From: Pirellulales bacterium
Lineage (GTDB): Bacteria; Planctomycetota; Planctomycetia; Pirellulales; JAEUIK01
Assembly (NCBI GenBank): GCA_019694435.1
Contig: JAIBBZ010000004.1
Location: 205,224 to 269,223 of the forward strand
Length of the DNA stretch: 64,000 bases
Direction: 5' to 3'
In this document: positions 52,105-61,432 of the stretch, in pieces
Layout of the letters: every line of letters starts with the position of its first letter
Numbering within the stretch: the stretch's first letter is position 1
Notes under the pieces: generated by a model
The model's database searches: none
What the model saw: only the letters and a program-made list of their open reading frames with translations
Told to the model about the DNA's origin: nothing
Translations under genes and position numbers: made by a program

Positions 52105-54822
52105 GTGATGCAGGCCGTTCCGCCCACCACCGAACATGCTCGCCTGCGCGAGGCCGATTCCGGCGCCGCCAACTGGCGCCTGTGGGGACCGTATCTCTCC
52201 GAACGGCAATGGGGAACCGTCCGCGAAGACTACAGCGCGCAAGGCACGAGCTGGGATTACCTGCCGCACGATCATGCGCGCAGCCGAGCCTATCGTTGGG
52301 GCGAGGATGGTCTCGCCGGGATTTGCGACGACCAAGGCCGGCTGTGCCTGTCACTGGCCCTCTGGAACGGTCGCGATCCGATCCTGAAAGAACGCCTGTT
52401 CGGCTTGACGAATGGCGAAGGCAATCACGGCGAGGACGTAAAAGAGCTCTACTATTATCTCGACGCCACGCCGACTCATTCGTATTTGAAACTGCTGTAC
52501 AAGTACCCGCAGGCCGAATTTCCCTACGCTCGATTGGTCGACGAGAACCGTCGCCGCGGCAAGCATGAACCCGAGTTCGAACTCCTCGACACCGGTCTGT
52601 TTGACGACGATCGTTACTTCGACGTGTTCGTCGAGTACGCGAAGGCCGGCCCCGAAGATCTGTTGATGCAGATCACGATCCACAATCGCGGGCCCGAGGC
52701 GGCCACGCTGCACGTGCTGCCGCAACTGTATTTCCGCAACACCTGGTCTTGGAAGCGTACGGCCGCGGCACGGCCGTGTCTCAAGGCAGTCGCGGGCGAT
52801 CGCCTGGTCGTTCAGCATCGGCGGCTGGGGGACTACCAGCTTTATGCCCCGGGGGCCCTGGAACTGATCTTCTGCGAAAACGAGACGAACTCGCGCCGGC
52901 TGTTCTGCGCCGATGCCGCCGGCGGCCCTTTCAAGGATGGTTTCCACGAATACCTGGTGGAGGGCCAGCGTGACGCCGTTAATCCGGCGCGTCACGGTAC
53001 CAAGGCAGCTGCTCGCTACGAGCTGTACGTACCTGCCGGCGGTGAGCATATCATTCGCGTGCAGTTGGCAGGTACGGCGAAAGCAGCAGCCGACGATTTC
53101 AAGGGCGTGTTCGACCAGCGCCGGCGCGAGGCGGACGAATTCTATGCGCATTTGCAGGCGGATGTCGCCGACCCCGATGCGCGTCGCATCCAGCGTCAGG
53201 CCCTCGCTGGCATGATCTGGAGCAAACAGTTTTTCTATTTCGATGTGCGCGAGTGGCTCCAGGGCGATCCCGCGCAACCGGCGCCACCGCAGCAGCGCCG
53301 CCACGGCCGCAACTCGGAGTGGGGTCATCTGAACAACGCCGACATCATTTCCATGCCCGACAAGTGGGAGTATCCCTGGTATGCCGCCTGGGACCTGGCG
53401 TTTCACTGCATCCCGCTGGCGATGGTCGATGCCGAGTTTGCCAAACAGCAACTCGTACTACTCACGCGCGAATGGTACATGCACCCCAACGGGCAGTTGC
53501 CGGCCTACGAATGGGCGTTCGGCGACGTCAACCCGCCGGTCCATGCCTGGGCCACGTGGCGCGTGTTCCAGATGGACCGCAAGCAGCGCGGCGATTGCGG
53601 CGACTTGGAATTCCTGGAACGCGTGCTCCACAAGCTGATGCTGAACTTCACGTGGTGGGTCAACCGCAAGGACGCGCAAGGCCGCAACGTCTTTCAGGGT
53701 GGCTTCCTCGGGCTGGACAACATCGGCGTCTTCGATCGCAGTGCGCCGCTGCCCACGGGCGGACAGATCAATCAATCGGACGGCACCGCCTGGATGGCCA
53801 TGTACTCGCTGAACCTGATGCGCATCGCCTTGGAGCTTGCGCTGCACAATCGAGTCTACGAGGACATCGCGACCAAGTTCTTCGAACATTTTTTGCACAT
53901 TGCCGAGGCCATGACGAGCGAGTGCGGCCAAGGGCACGGATTGTGGGACGATACAGACCAGTTCTACTACGACAAATTGGTCCTGCCCGACGGAGAGCAA
54001 GTCACCCTCCGCGTCCGCTCGCTGGTCGGGCTGATCCCGCTCTGCGCCGTGGAGACGATCGAGCCCGAGCTGCTCGATCGACTGCCGGGCTTCAAGCGGC
54101 GATTGCACTGGCTGCTCAAGCACCGGCCAGAACAGGCGTCGCTCGTTTCGCGTTGGGAGGAGCCCGGCCTGGGCGAACGACGGCTGCTCTCGCTGCTGAG
54201 GGGCAGCCGCATGAAAAAGCTGCTGCGGCGCATGCTCGACGAAACCGAGTTCCTGTCCGATTACGGCGTGCGTGCCATCTCGCGCCGGCACTTGGATCAG
54301 CCCTATGTGTTTCAATGCGGCGATGTGCGCCTGGATGTCAGGTACCAGCCGGCCGAGAGCGATTCGGGACTCTTCGGCGGCAACTCGAATTGGCGCGGGC
54401 CGATCTGGTTCCCGATCAACTACTTGCTGATCGAATCGCTGCAGAAGTTTCACCACTACTACGGCGACGACTTCCAGATCGAATGTCCCACCGGTTCAGG
54501 CCAGCATCTGACGATCGAGGGGGTGGCCGCGGAGCTGTCGCGGCGCTTGACCAGGATCTTCCGCCGCGGCGACGATGGCACGCGCCCGGTGTTGGGCCAG
54601 CACGCCAAGCTCCAGCACGACCCGCATTTCCGCGATTACCTGTTGTTCTACGAATATTTCGATGGCGACAACGGCCGCGGCGTCGGCGCGGCACATCAAA
54701 CGGGCTGGACCGGCTTGATCGCCAAGCTGCTGCACCCGCGGCGACCAGCCGAACCGAGCGCGGTTGCGCACGCTGGGAACGAAACCGTCAAGCAACTTCA
54801 AGCCACTGAAGCCTCGTCATGA
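52105..54822 (+). CDS. Glucosidase, GH63 / MGH1-type
   Basis: A 905-residue glucosidase without signal peptide, so cytoplasmic. Blocks include [20 protein letters not shown] near the N-terminus, [35 protein letters not shown], the (alpha/alpha)6 barrel entry [50 protein letters not shown] and [20 protein letters not shown]. This pattern is shared by bacterial GH63-like enzymes that hydrolyse alpha-glucosidic bonds, for example of glucosylglycerate or mannosylglycerate. Start is GTG 52105 or ATG 52108, both served by one AGGAG site. Its stop overlaps the start of the phosphatase gene. Confidence 0.88.
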   Translation: MMQAVPPTTEHARLREADSGAANWRLWGPYLSERQWGTVREDYSAQGTSWDYLPHDHARSRAYRWGEDGLAGICDDQGRLCLSLALWNGRDPILKERLFGLTNGEGNHGEDVKELYYYLDATPTHSYLKLLYKYPQAEFPYARLVDENRRRGKHEPEFELLDTGLFDDDRYFDVFVEYAKAGPEDLLMQITIHNRGPEAATLHVLPQLYFRNTWSWKRTAAARPCLKAVAGDRLVVQHRRLGDYQLYAPGALELIFCENETNSRRLFCADAAGGPFKDGFHEYLVEGQRDAVNPARHGTKAAARYELYVPAGGEHIIRVQLAGTAKAAADDFKGVFDQRRREADEFYAHLQADVADPDARRIQRQALAGMIWSKQFFYFDVREWLQGDPAQPAPPQQRRHGRNSEWGHLNNADIISMPDKWEYPWYAAWDLAFHCIPLAMVDAEFAKQQLVLLTREWYMHPNGQLPAYEWAFGDVNPPVHAWATWRVFQMDRKQRGDCGDLEFLERVLHKLMLNFTWWVNRKDAQGRNVFQGGFLGLDNIGVFDRSAPLPTGGQINQSDGTAWMAMYSLNLMRIALELALHNRVYEDIATKFFEHFLHIAEAMTSECGQGHGLWDDTDQFYYDKLVLPDGEQVTLRVRSLVGLIPLCAVETIEPELLDRLPGFKRRLHWLLKHRPEQASLVSRWEEPGLGERRLLSLLRGSRMKKLLRRMLDETEFLSDYGVRAISRRHLDQPYVFQCGDVRLDVRYQPAESDSGLFGGNSNWRGPIWFPINYLLIESLQKFHHYYGDDFQIECPTGSGQHLTIEGVAAELSRRLTRIFRRGDDGTRPVLGQHAKLQHDPHFRDYLLFYEYFDGDNGRGVGAAHQTGWTGLIAKLLHPRRPAEPSAVAHAGNETVKQLQATEASS

Positions 54823-55700
54823 GCCTGGCGCCCGATTCCACCGCAGCGAACGCGTCGCCCGAGCGCGATGCCTATCGTCTTCAATGCATGGAGATCTGGG
54901 GTGGCAATGCCGCCGCCGTGCGAGAGCTGAAAGCACCCGGCCTCGATCTCTGGCTCAGCAGTGTGCCCTACCGGCAGGCCACCAGCGGCGGCGACGTGCA
55001 CTATGTCTCGCTCTGTGGTGGCGGAGTCATCACGCGCATCATCCTGGCCGATGTTTCAGGGCACGGAGCCGTCGTCGCCGAGTTGGCCAAATCGCTGCGA
55101 GACTTGATGCGCGCGAACATCAATCGCAAGAGCCAGTCGCGATTGGTCCGCGAATTGAACCGCCAGTTTGTCGAGCTGGCACAATGGCAACGGTTCGCCA
55201 CCGCCATCGTGGCTACGTACCTTGCCGACCGCGATACGCTGACGATATGCAACGCGGGGCACCCGCGGCCGCTCTGGTTTCGCGCCGCCACCGGGCTGTG
55301 GTATCCGGTCGATACCGACCTGAATTCCCACGCGCAAAACTTGACGAACCTGCCCTGGGGGATCGACGAAACGACCGACTATCCCCAAGTCGTCTTGCGG
55401 CTCGAACCGGGAGATCGCGTGCTGTTCTATACCGACGCGCTCGTCGAAGCGACGAGCCCCGCCGGGAATCAACTCGGCGAAGCGGGGCTGCTGCAACTGT
55501 TGGACGAACTCGCCCCGCAGCCGACCCACAAGCTGGTGGGAAAAATCGAGGAGCGCGTGCAGGGGCACCGCGCCAACCAACCGGCCGATGACGATACCAC
55601 CATGCTCCTGTTGGAGCACAACGCATCGCCCCCCGGTCGCCTGTCACTCGGCGAAAAGCTGAACGTGTACGCCAAGGTTTTTGGGCTCAAGCGAGTGTGA
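54819..55700 (+). CDS. SpoIIE-family (PP2C-like) Ser/Thr phosphatase
   Basis: A 293-residue phosphatase. The PP2C/SpoIIE metal-binding motifs are visible: [24 protein letters not shown] (metal Asp), [27 protein letters not shown] and a C-terminal [10 protein letters not shown]. It has no sensor or membrane domain. It would dephosphorylate a Ser/Thr-phosphorylated partner, often a STAS protein. ATG overlaps the stop of the glucosidase (ATGA), linking it to sugar metabolism genes. A transposase remnant begins right at its 3' end, but the conserved phosphatase core is complete. Confidence 0.87.
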   Translation: MSLAPDSTAANASPERDAYRLQCMEIWGGNAAAVRELKAPGLDLWLSSVPYRQATSGGDVHYVSLCGGGVITRIILADVSGHGAVVAELAKSLRDLMRANINRKSQSRLVRELNRQFVELAQWQRFATAIVATYLADRDTLTICNAGHPRPLWFRAATGLWYPVDTDLNSHAQNLTNLPWGIDETTDYPQVVLRLEPGDRVLFYTDALVEATSPAGNQLGEAGLLQLLDELAPQPTHKLVGKIEERVQGHRANQPADDDTTMLLLEHNASPPGRLSLGEKLNVYAKVFGLKRV

Positions 55701-56110
55701 GCGAAACGACCATGGGCCCGAGTTTGTGGCCCAGGACGTGACGCGTTGGCTCGATCAGGCCGCGGTGAAGACGCTGTTCATCGCCAAGGGCAGCCCGTGG
55801 GAAAACGGCTACGTCGAGAGTTTCAACAGCCGCTTTCGCGACGAGCTGTTGGATCGTGAATTGTTTTTTGAGCCTGGCGGATGCCCGCTGGTTCGTCGAT
55901 CGCTGGCGGCTGGATTACAATCACCGCCGGCCGCACAGTGCGTTGGAGTACCAAACCCCGGCGGCGTTCGCCGCTCCGACCACCGCGAGGCGGCGGTGTC
56001 CGGCCGCTTCCGCTCCGAAGTTGACTTCGTCTACGCCTCAGCCAACTTCTCCGCTCCAGCAGCCCAGCGATTTACCATCTCCAGATTCCCGCATTCACGA
56101 TGGTCCATAG
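55697..56110 (+). pseudogene. IS3-type transposase C-terminal remnant, frameshifted
   Basis: In one frame: RNDHGPEFVAQDVTRWLDQ and GSPWENGYVESFNSRFRDEL, the integrase core around the last catalytic Glu of IS3-like OrfB. The frame then shifts at a run of six T (55864-55869) to SLADARWFVDRWRLDYNHRR and PHSALEYQTPAAFA, the family's C-terminus. Removing one T restores a continuous protein. The N-terminal two thirds are missing; the fragment abuts the phosphatase stop codon. Non-functional. Confidence 0.85.
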
Positions 56111-56111
56111 A

Positions 56112-56291
56112 TCGGGGGAAGGCCAGCTGTTCTCGGAATTCTTGGGCTACTACCACGGTTCGCGGACGCATCAAGGTCTGGACGGGGACTGTCCCGAGCA
56201 TCGCAATGTGGCCCCGCCCGAACTCGGCCCGGTTGTCGGCGTCCCCTTGGTCGGCGGATTGCATCACCGCTACACCCGCACCGCAGCGTGA
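56112..56291 (+). pseudogene. Second transposase C-terminal remnant
   Basis: The stretch LFSEFLGYYHGSRTHQGLDG, CPEHR, VVGVPLVGGLHHRYTR is the C-terminal end of another integrase-core transposase (pattern YYH-x-x-RTH-x-x-L ... GGLHHRY). Only about 55 residues remain. It directly follows the first remnant, so two different elements have decayed at the same spot. Confidence 0.75.
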
Positions 56292-56455
56292 ACGCCTGGC
56301 ATGCGTTCCGTCGAGTTTCGAGTCGGGGTTCATGCTGCGCACTTCGCACATTCTCGCGAAAAAACCAGCCCTCTGTTCCCGGTTCATTCGAGCAAGCAGC
56401 GACTCAAGGTTTGCCCCTACCCGAAATCTCTCCTCCAAGACCCACTCGTCACCGC

Positions 56456-56555
56456 TCGGATGGCGCTTTCGGTAGGGACAACACTCCCTGTATCTGTGAC
56501 AAGTGACAAGACACTCTGATCACCCTTCGGATGGAGTATTCGGTAGGGACAACAC
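56456..56555 (+). repeat. Direct repeat pair of about 28 bp
   Basis: TCGGATGG, a few variable bases and TTCGGTAGGGACAACAC occur at 56456-56484 and again at 56527-56555, 71 bases apart. The 17-bp core (56468-56484, 56539-56555) is identical. They flank the 3' end of the orphan gene and may be debris of a transposition or recombination event. Confidence 0.6.
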
Positions 56556-57164
56556 ACCGTCGTCTAGCACATCAACAATAATTTCATACCCGATTGGAAA
56601 CCTCCGCCACCACCGATCTCGCCAAGCTCCAATACGAACGGGATCGCTCAATGCAATCTTAAGCGAGCAATCAAAGCAGCGCCTTGAGTAGCTTAGGAGT
56701 GGCCCAAGCTCTGACCCCATAAGTCGCCAGCGCGAGTATTGCTTATCGAGTGGCAACATTAAGCAGACAGCTCCTTCGTGCAGCTCGCGGCGCCCGCCAG
56801 GGAAGGGCGCGCCGACGACCTTCAGTGCAGTAAGGACACCACGCTCTGTAAACTCTAAATGCCCATTTTGCGGAGATACAACTAGCTCGCCTGCAGGAAG
56901 CTCACCAAAGAGTGAGCGCGCCTGCAGACTCTCAATTGAACTGCTGTTCAAAGTTTCAAGGTATCCACGCTCTTGCAGGGCCAAAGCCGCGCCGTTCAGC
57001 TCTTCCATTGAACATGCTGGCGGCATTGAGACAGTTCGCGCGATCGCCGAGTGTCTAGCAGCTATTTCTGTAATAACTTCAATCGAATTGGACAACTGCC
57101 AGACTGTAGCGAGCACCCAATACTCCAGCCAATCGACTAAACACTGTTCGGTGTTCATCTGCAT
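56520..57164 (-). CDS. Hypothetical protein of lower GC, in mobile-DNA zone
   Basis: A 214-residue protein that I do not recognise. It is cytoplasmic by appearance (no signal or clear membrane helix). Sequence such as CLVDWLEYWVLATVWQLSNS, MEELNGAALALQERGYLETL and LEFTERGVLTALKVV suggests a winged-helix-like or helical domain followed by a mixed C-terminal half ending PIGYEIIVDVLDDGVLSLPN. Codon third positions contain many more A/T than in neighbouring genes, a sign of acquisition from elsewhere. Two ATGs (57164, 57158) are possible starts. It lies between transposase remnants and a duplicated IS end. Confidence 0.55.
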   Translation of the reverse strand: MQMNTEQCLVDWLEYWVLATVWQLSNSIEVITEIAARHSAIARTVSMPPACSMEELNGAALALQERGYLETLNSSSIESLQARSLFGELPAGELVVSPQNGHLEFTERGVLTALKVVGAPFPGGRRELHEGAVCLMLPLDKQYSRWRLMGSELGPLLSYSRRCFDCSLKIALSDPVRIGAWRDRWWRRFPIGYEIIVDVLDDGVLSLPNTPSEG

Positions 57165-57178
57165 ACGGGGAAAGAAAC

Positions 57179-57572
57179 GGAAAGAAACGGGGACAGGTCC
57201 AATTTACGAATCCGAGATGCCTTGTCGCCTAATTCCATGTTGAGCGTGGCATGCCGAGGTGGCGGAAGTGGTTCAGCAGTTTGCATCGCAGGCTGGCTTC
57301 GGCGCGCTGGTTCGGGGCTTCTCGGTTTTTGAGTCGGTCGCCGAAGCTCGTCTTGAAGCGGGACATCGCCGTTTCGGAAAGAAACGGGGACAGGTCCAAT
57401 TTACGAATCCGAGATGCCTTGTCGCCTAATTCCATGTTGAGCGTGGCATGCCGAGGTGGCGAAAGTGGTTCAGCAGTTTGCATCGCAGGCTGGCTTCGGC
57501 GCGCTGGTTCGGGGCTTCTCGGTTTTTGAGTCGGTCGCCGAAGCTCGTCTTGAAGCGGGACATCGCCGTTTC
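57179..57572. repeat. 197-bp tandem duplication at the 3' end of the IS
   Basis: Unit 1 (57179-57375) and unit 2 (57376-57572) both begin GGAAAGAAACGGGGACAGGT and contain the last ~45 codons of the transposase plus the IS end. By eye they differ at a single base (G in GGCGGAAG against A in GGCGAAAG, near 57264/57461). The near identity indicates a recent duplication. A further partial copy of GGAAAGAAACGG precedes unit 1. Confidence 0.85.
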
Positions 57573-58391
57573 GGCCAGGCTGCGGCGGTGGTAACCAATC
57601 GACTTCTTCCACGCCTTGCGTCCATCGCGGCGAATCTGCCGAATGCACTCGTCGCGCGGCAGCGGATCGGCCGCGCTGTTGCTATGTTGCGCGATCTTCG
57701 CGTTGCTGCGCGGCGGGATGATCGTGTCGATGCCGCGCTGGTCGAGCGCCTCGTAGACTTTCCGCTGATCGTAGGCCCCGTCGCCGTAAAAGGTCCGCAC
57801 CGGGCGATGGACCTGCTCGAGCAACGGCTCAACCTGATCGGCGTCGTGAACATCATTCTCGGTCAACGTCTGGGCCACAATCTCGTGCGTGTCCGGGTCG
57901 ATCGCCAAGTGCAGCTTCCGCCAGGCGCGACGCTTACCGACGCCGTGCTGGCGGACTTTCCATTCGCCTTCACCGTAGATCTTCAGGCCCGTGCTGTCGA
58001 CGACCACATCGAGCGGCCCGCGGACCTGAGAAACGTCGAGCGCGTGGCCCATTTTCGCGGCCCGCTTGGCCAGCGAGGTGAAGTCGGGGATCGTGATCTG
58101 GGCGCCCAACAACGTGGCCAGCGCGCGGCCCAGGCCCTCGGTCTGACGATAGGGCAGGCGGAACAGCTCGCGGAGGGCAAGCAAGCACTCGATGGCCCGA
58201 TCGCTGTAGGTGAAGGGGCGGCCGTTCTTTTTCTCGGCATTGTCGTGCTCCCACTCGTCGAGCACGTCCTGGCTGAACCAGAAGGTCACGTCGCCGCGGC
58301 GAACCAGCGCTTCGTTGTATTCCCGCCAGTTGGTGATCCGATAAGTCGCCTTCCTCGCCTCATTCGGTTTGCTAGCGTCCACGGCAGCCAT
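57426..58391 (-). CDS. IS5-family transposase (IS903-like group)
   Basis: A 321-residue DDE transposase, apparently intact. It begins in the style of this family (YRITNWREYNEALVRRGDVT, FWFSQDVLDEW). Catalytic regions: VVVDSTGLKIYGEGEWKVR (first Asp), TFYGDGAYDQRKVYEAL (second Asp) and the C-terminal RRSLAETAMSRFKTSFGDRL (Glu). The C-terminal 45 codons are present a second time in the tandem copy downstream. The matching inverted repeat at the upstream (right) side could not be found, so the element may have lost one end. Confidence 0.88.
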   Translation of the reverse strand: MAAVDASKPNEARKATYRITNWREYNEALVRRGDVTFWFSQDVLDEWEHDNAEKKNGRPFTYSDRAIECLLALRELFRLPYRQTEGLGRALATLLGAQITIPDFTSLAKRAAKMGHALDVSQVRGPLDVVVDSTGLKIYGEGEWKVRQHGVGKRRAWRKLHLAIDPDTHEIVAQTLTENDVHDADQVEPLLEQVHRPVRTFYGDGAYDQRKVYEALDQRGIDTIIPPRSNAKIAQHSNSAADPLPRDECIRQIRRDGRKAWKKSIGYHRRSLAETAMSRFKTSFGDRLKNREAPNQRAEASLRCKLLNHFRHLGMPRSTWN

Positions 58392-58792
58392 CGAATTCGC
58401 TCCTGCAAGAGACCAGAGACTCCATCCTGCAGCGAATTACGCAGCAAATTGAGCGGTTGCTCGACAAGGCCGTTAGAAGCGGCCAAAAGAACTTCTGCTC
58501 GACGTCGCTCTCGCTCTTTAGTCCTTTGATGTCTGTGAATAGATTCATTTCTGCAATCTCGTGGTGTCCGCGTAGATGGGAGCAGAAAGGTGGGAGGAAC
58601 CTTTTTCGTCTGTTCGGGTCAAGGTGGCGAACGGCGGGCGGGTCTGACGTACGTCAAGGACGTTGGCATGGCGATCGAGGCCGGCGCTTCGTAGGACCAG
58701 GCCAATCGGCTGACGTGTGGCGCTGCGCCGCGCATACGACATCAACGTCGCCGGCAACCTGAGCTCGGACCGCCATGTCCATCAGAACGAAA

Positions 58793-58830
58793 AAGGGGAC
58801 ATTCTACTTCTTCAAGCAGAATGTCCCCTT
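58793..58830. repeat. Perfect 13-bp inverted repeat (REP-like palindrome)
   Basis: AAGGGGACATTCT (58793-58805) pairs exactly with AGAATGTCCCCTT (58818-58830) across a 12-base loop. The GGGGACA core also occurs in the IS end sequence at 57189 and 57386. It resembles REP-type palindromes and could also act as a strong stem without T-run. Confidence 0.7.
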
Positions 58831-58988
58831 CCGGTGTCGGGGCGACCGCCGATGGCGATTTCCGAACGACTCTGGTCAGTGCCAACTGTTTTGGCAGGCG
58901 ATAGCGCAAACCCTGTGGCTGCCTGAGGATGCATTTGCTCGGTAGCTGCAAGGCTAAAGCACGCTGTTCGCTCTGTCGGCGCTGCCAG

Positions 58989-59022
58989 CCCCTCCGATCC
59001 AGACTTGATCCGGTCGGGAGGG
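58989..59022 (+). promoter_or_regulatory. Hairpin masking the recombinase ribosome-binding site
   Basis: CCCTCCGA (58990-58997) can pair with TCGGGAGGG (59014-59022, one G bulged), which contains the GGGAGG ribosome site eight bases before the TTG start of the recombinase. Folding would block translation initiation. Inferred from pairing only. Confidence 0.4.
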
Positions 59023-59029
59023 TTTTGAA

Positions 59030-60961
59030 TTGGCTATTGCGTCCAGTCTCGACGTCATTAAGTCGCGGGCGGGGGGGCCGGTCCGCGTCCTGGGGATCGC
59101 CCGGATCAGTACTGTCCATCAGGACGAACAAAGTCTCGACGATCAGGAAGCGCTGTACCGCCGGTGGTTGGAGGAGCACGGTGTCGCAAGGCACAAGCTC
59201 CGGATGCTCAAAAGCCGCGGCAGCGGCGAGCGCCTGGATCGTGCGGAGCTGAAACGGGCAAGACGCCTGATCAAGAACAACAAAGTCGACTTGGTCCTTG
59301 CCGAGGATCTTGGCCGAATCGTCCGACGAGTGCATGGCCACATCTTCTGCGAACTCTGCGAAGACCATGACACACGGCTAGTGGCGATCAACGACAATCT
59401 TGACACCGCCAACGAGAACTGGCGTTCGCACTCAATTTTCGCGGCCTTCCGCCACGAGCAATACAACGGCGACACAGCCAAGCGGATTCGGCGCACTCTG
59501 AACAATCGCTTTGATCAAGGAGGGGTGTTGCGAACGCCGATCTTCGGCATTGAGAAGCCACCAGGTGCGAAGCACGACTCCGAGCTCCGCAAATTCGATT
59601 GGGCTCAGCCCTATTACGACAGGCTGTTGGAAATGCTCGAGAACGACGCCTCGTTCGCAGAAGTGGCCGACTGGTTTCAGGCGAACGGTGCCCCACTGCC
59701 GCCCAGCGTCCGACTCAAGTCCTGGCACGCGTCGATGATCCAACGGATTGTATACAACCCGCTTATTTCCGGACTACGCGTGCGCAATCAAAAAAAGTCG
59801 AAACGTGTCAACCAGACAGGTCGCTACAAGTCCGTCAACGCAGCTCCTGAGGAGTTACGCGTACGGCATGTCCCGCATTTGGCGTTCATCGAGCCCGAGC
59901 GATACAAGCGTCTGATCGCCAAACTGAACGCCAGAAATGCTCGTTTTTCTCGCCGATATACGAGCGGCATCGATCCCCGGCTGGGACGTCCCAAAAAGCG
60001 CAGTCGCTGGCCAGGGCAGCATATCTACTGCGGCATCTGCGGGCGGATGTTCGTTTACTCTGGTGGGCGCGGTCAGGTGGGGCACTTGATGTGCCAGGGT
60101 GCGCGTGACCATAAGTGTTGGAACGGGCTAACGGTCCATGAAACACGGTCTCGCAATCAACTTCTGAAGGCGATTCTCGCAGAGGTGGAACAGCTTCCTG
60201 ACTTTGATGCCGCCCTGCTCGCAAGCATTCAAGCCGAAGCCGAGTCACAGTGGCGTGAGCGCATGGCTGGGCTCGTTCACTTGCGTCAACTGCTGCTTCG
60301 GCTCGATGCTCAGGTTGCAAATGTCACTGAGGCCATCGCGACGATGGGCATGAGTCAGTCGCTACGCGACAAACTGTTTGCGTTAGAAGCCGAGCGCGCC
60401 GATGTTCAGAGTCGTCTTCGGGACACTGAGGTCCCTCGCCCGGCAATTCAACTGGACGCCGGCGAGATCCGTCGACTTGCGCGACAGTCCATGACCTCTT
60501 TGGCGGCGGAATCCTGGGAGTTTGCGCGGCTGATGCGAAAACTAATCTCTCGCATCGTCGTTTACCCGATGGGACTCTACGACCACAGCACGCTTGGCTT
60601 GAGGGCCGAGTTCGCACTGGAACTCGGCGATTTCGCCGCGAGCGGCGGTAACCTGCCCGAGGTCCAGGCAGAATTGCGCCGGCAAATCGTTGTTGAGCTG
60701 TTCGAGCGGCCTCAACGAGTCGCGCTACGCCAGCAGGTTGTCGACTTGCGGGCCAGTGGTATGCGTCAGCAAGACGTCGCTGCGACTCTCGGGATTACAG
60801 CTACGGCCGCACAACATGCTGCTGCGCTGGATCGAGGAATGAAAATTCTGGGACTCGACGATCCCTATGTTCTGCTGACGGTACCTCCTACCAATTCCAG
60901 GCGGCTGCGTCGTCACCTTCATCCCCGCTATCGCTTCGACCCTTTGCCCACGGTCCCGTGA
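59030..60961 (+). CDS. Large serine recombinase
   Basis: A 643-residue site-specific recombinase. The N-terminal resolvase domain (~18-165) has the nucleophile region VLGIARISTVHQDEQSLDDQ (Ser in RIS) and LAEDLGRIVRRV. The recombinase domain follows (~170-300, RIRRTLNNRFDQGGVLRTPI, RIVYNPLISGLRVRNQ) and then a zinc ribbon (CGICGRMF ... HLMCQ ... HKC). The C-terminal half has coiled-coil and a late HTH-like segment (GMRQQDVAATLGITATAAQ). Such enzymes integrate or excise mobile elements. Start is a TTG with a GGGAGG site eight bases upstream. A strong terminator lies just after it. Confidence 0.92.
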   Translation: MAIASSLDVIKSRAGGPVRVLGIARISTVHQDEQSLDDQEALYRRWLEEHGVARHKLRMLKSRGSGERLDRAELKRARRLIKNNKVDLVLAEDLGRIVRRVHGHIFCELCEDHDTRLVAINDNLDTANENWRSHSIFAAFRHEQYNGDTAKRIRRTLNNRFDQGGVLRTPIFGIEKPPGAKHDSELRKFDWAQPYYDRLLEMLENDASFAEVADWFQANGAPLPPSVRLKSWHASMIQRIVYNPLISGLRVRNQKKSKRVNQTGRYKSVNAAPEELRVRHVPHLAFIEPERYKRLIAKLNARNARFSRRYTSGIDPRLGRPKKRSRWPGQHIYCGICGRMFVYSGGRGQVGHLMCQGARDHKCWNGLTVHETRSRNQLLKAILAEVEQLPDFDAALLASIQAEAESQWRERMAGLVHLRQLLLRLDAQVANVTEAIATMGMSQSLRDKLFALEAERADVQSRLRDTEVPRPAIQLDAGEIRRLARQSMTSLAAESWEFARLMRKLISRIVVYPMGLYDHSTLGLRAEFALELGDFAASGGNLPEVQAELRRQIVVELFERPQRVALRQQVVDLRASGMRQQDVAATLGITATAAQHAAALDRGMKILGLDDPYVLLTVPPTNSRRLRRHLHPRYRFDPLPTVP

Positions 60962-60990
60962 ACCGGGAGAATCTTAACCACAACTGTAGT

Positions 60991-61025
60991 GGCCGCGTCT
61001 CCGCCTGGGGGGCGCGGCCTTTTTT
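60991..61025 (+). terminator. Rho-independent terminator
   Basis: GGCCGCG (60991-60997) and CGCGGCC (61013-61019) form a stem, directly followed by six T (61020-61025). It ends transcription of the serine recombinase, 30 bases after its stop. Confidence 0.85.
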
Positions 61026-61432
61026 ATTGGAGACTTGCTATTTCGCATCTCAGCTCGGACTCACAGTCTGAACATAAACGCAGAGCCGCCGCTACGTGGC
61101 GGCAACTGATCCGTTTGCTTGCTCGCCATATTCTCCGTGTCCAATCGTCTCAAGGTATTGAAACGGGCACACCCGAAGCAGCTCTTGAGACCCGCCAAAG
61201 GTCCCGTGCCCAGGGATGAACGGGCCTACCCGTGCGCGAAGCGTCCGCCGAAGGCGGATGCGGCGGCTGACGCCGTTTTTCGTCGTGCGACCTCTGGGCG
61301 GTGGTAAGCACCGCATGGAGGCAGTTCGCCTCCGTCACCTTCTGGTGACGCCTTTCTTCGGTGACATTCTTGCGGGTGTCCCGTGCGTTTTTTTCAAAGC
61401 GTCCGCAATTCCTTTTTTCCGGAGCTACTTCG
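61026..61432. other. Hairpin-rich leader upstream of small-protein/DUF1257 module
   Basis: 407 bases without a clear gene but with several small perfect hairpins in sequence: TCCGCC/GGCGGA (around 61244-61258), CGGCG/CGCCG followed by five T (61261-61280), GGAGGC/GCCTCC (61317-61333), GTCACC/GGTGAC (61334-61349) and CGGG/CCCG (61373-61383) a few bases before seven T (61388-61394). It may be a structured leader or small RNA; no known riboswitch was recognised. Confidence 0.45.

Larger units (their letters stand above)
58392..59029. other. Non-coding stretch between IS transposase and serine recombinase
   Basis: 638 bases with no convincing gene; the short frames here lack starts and family resemblance. 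It holds a 13-bp inverted repeat (58793-58830) and a possible hairpin over the recombinase ribosome site (58989-59022). Confidence 0.5.

Noticed and set aside
55864..55869. Six-T run as a programmed frameshift site of the IS3 element
   Set aside because: Programmed shifts in IS3 elements lie between orfA and orfB, not within the C-terminal integrase region; the element is also truncated.
58545..58757. Short minus-strand frame of 70 codons upstream of the recombinase
   Set aside because: No ribosome site, no family resemblance and Arg-rich composition like other chance frames.
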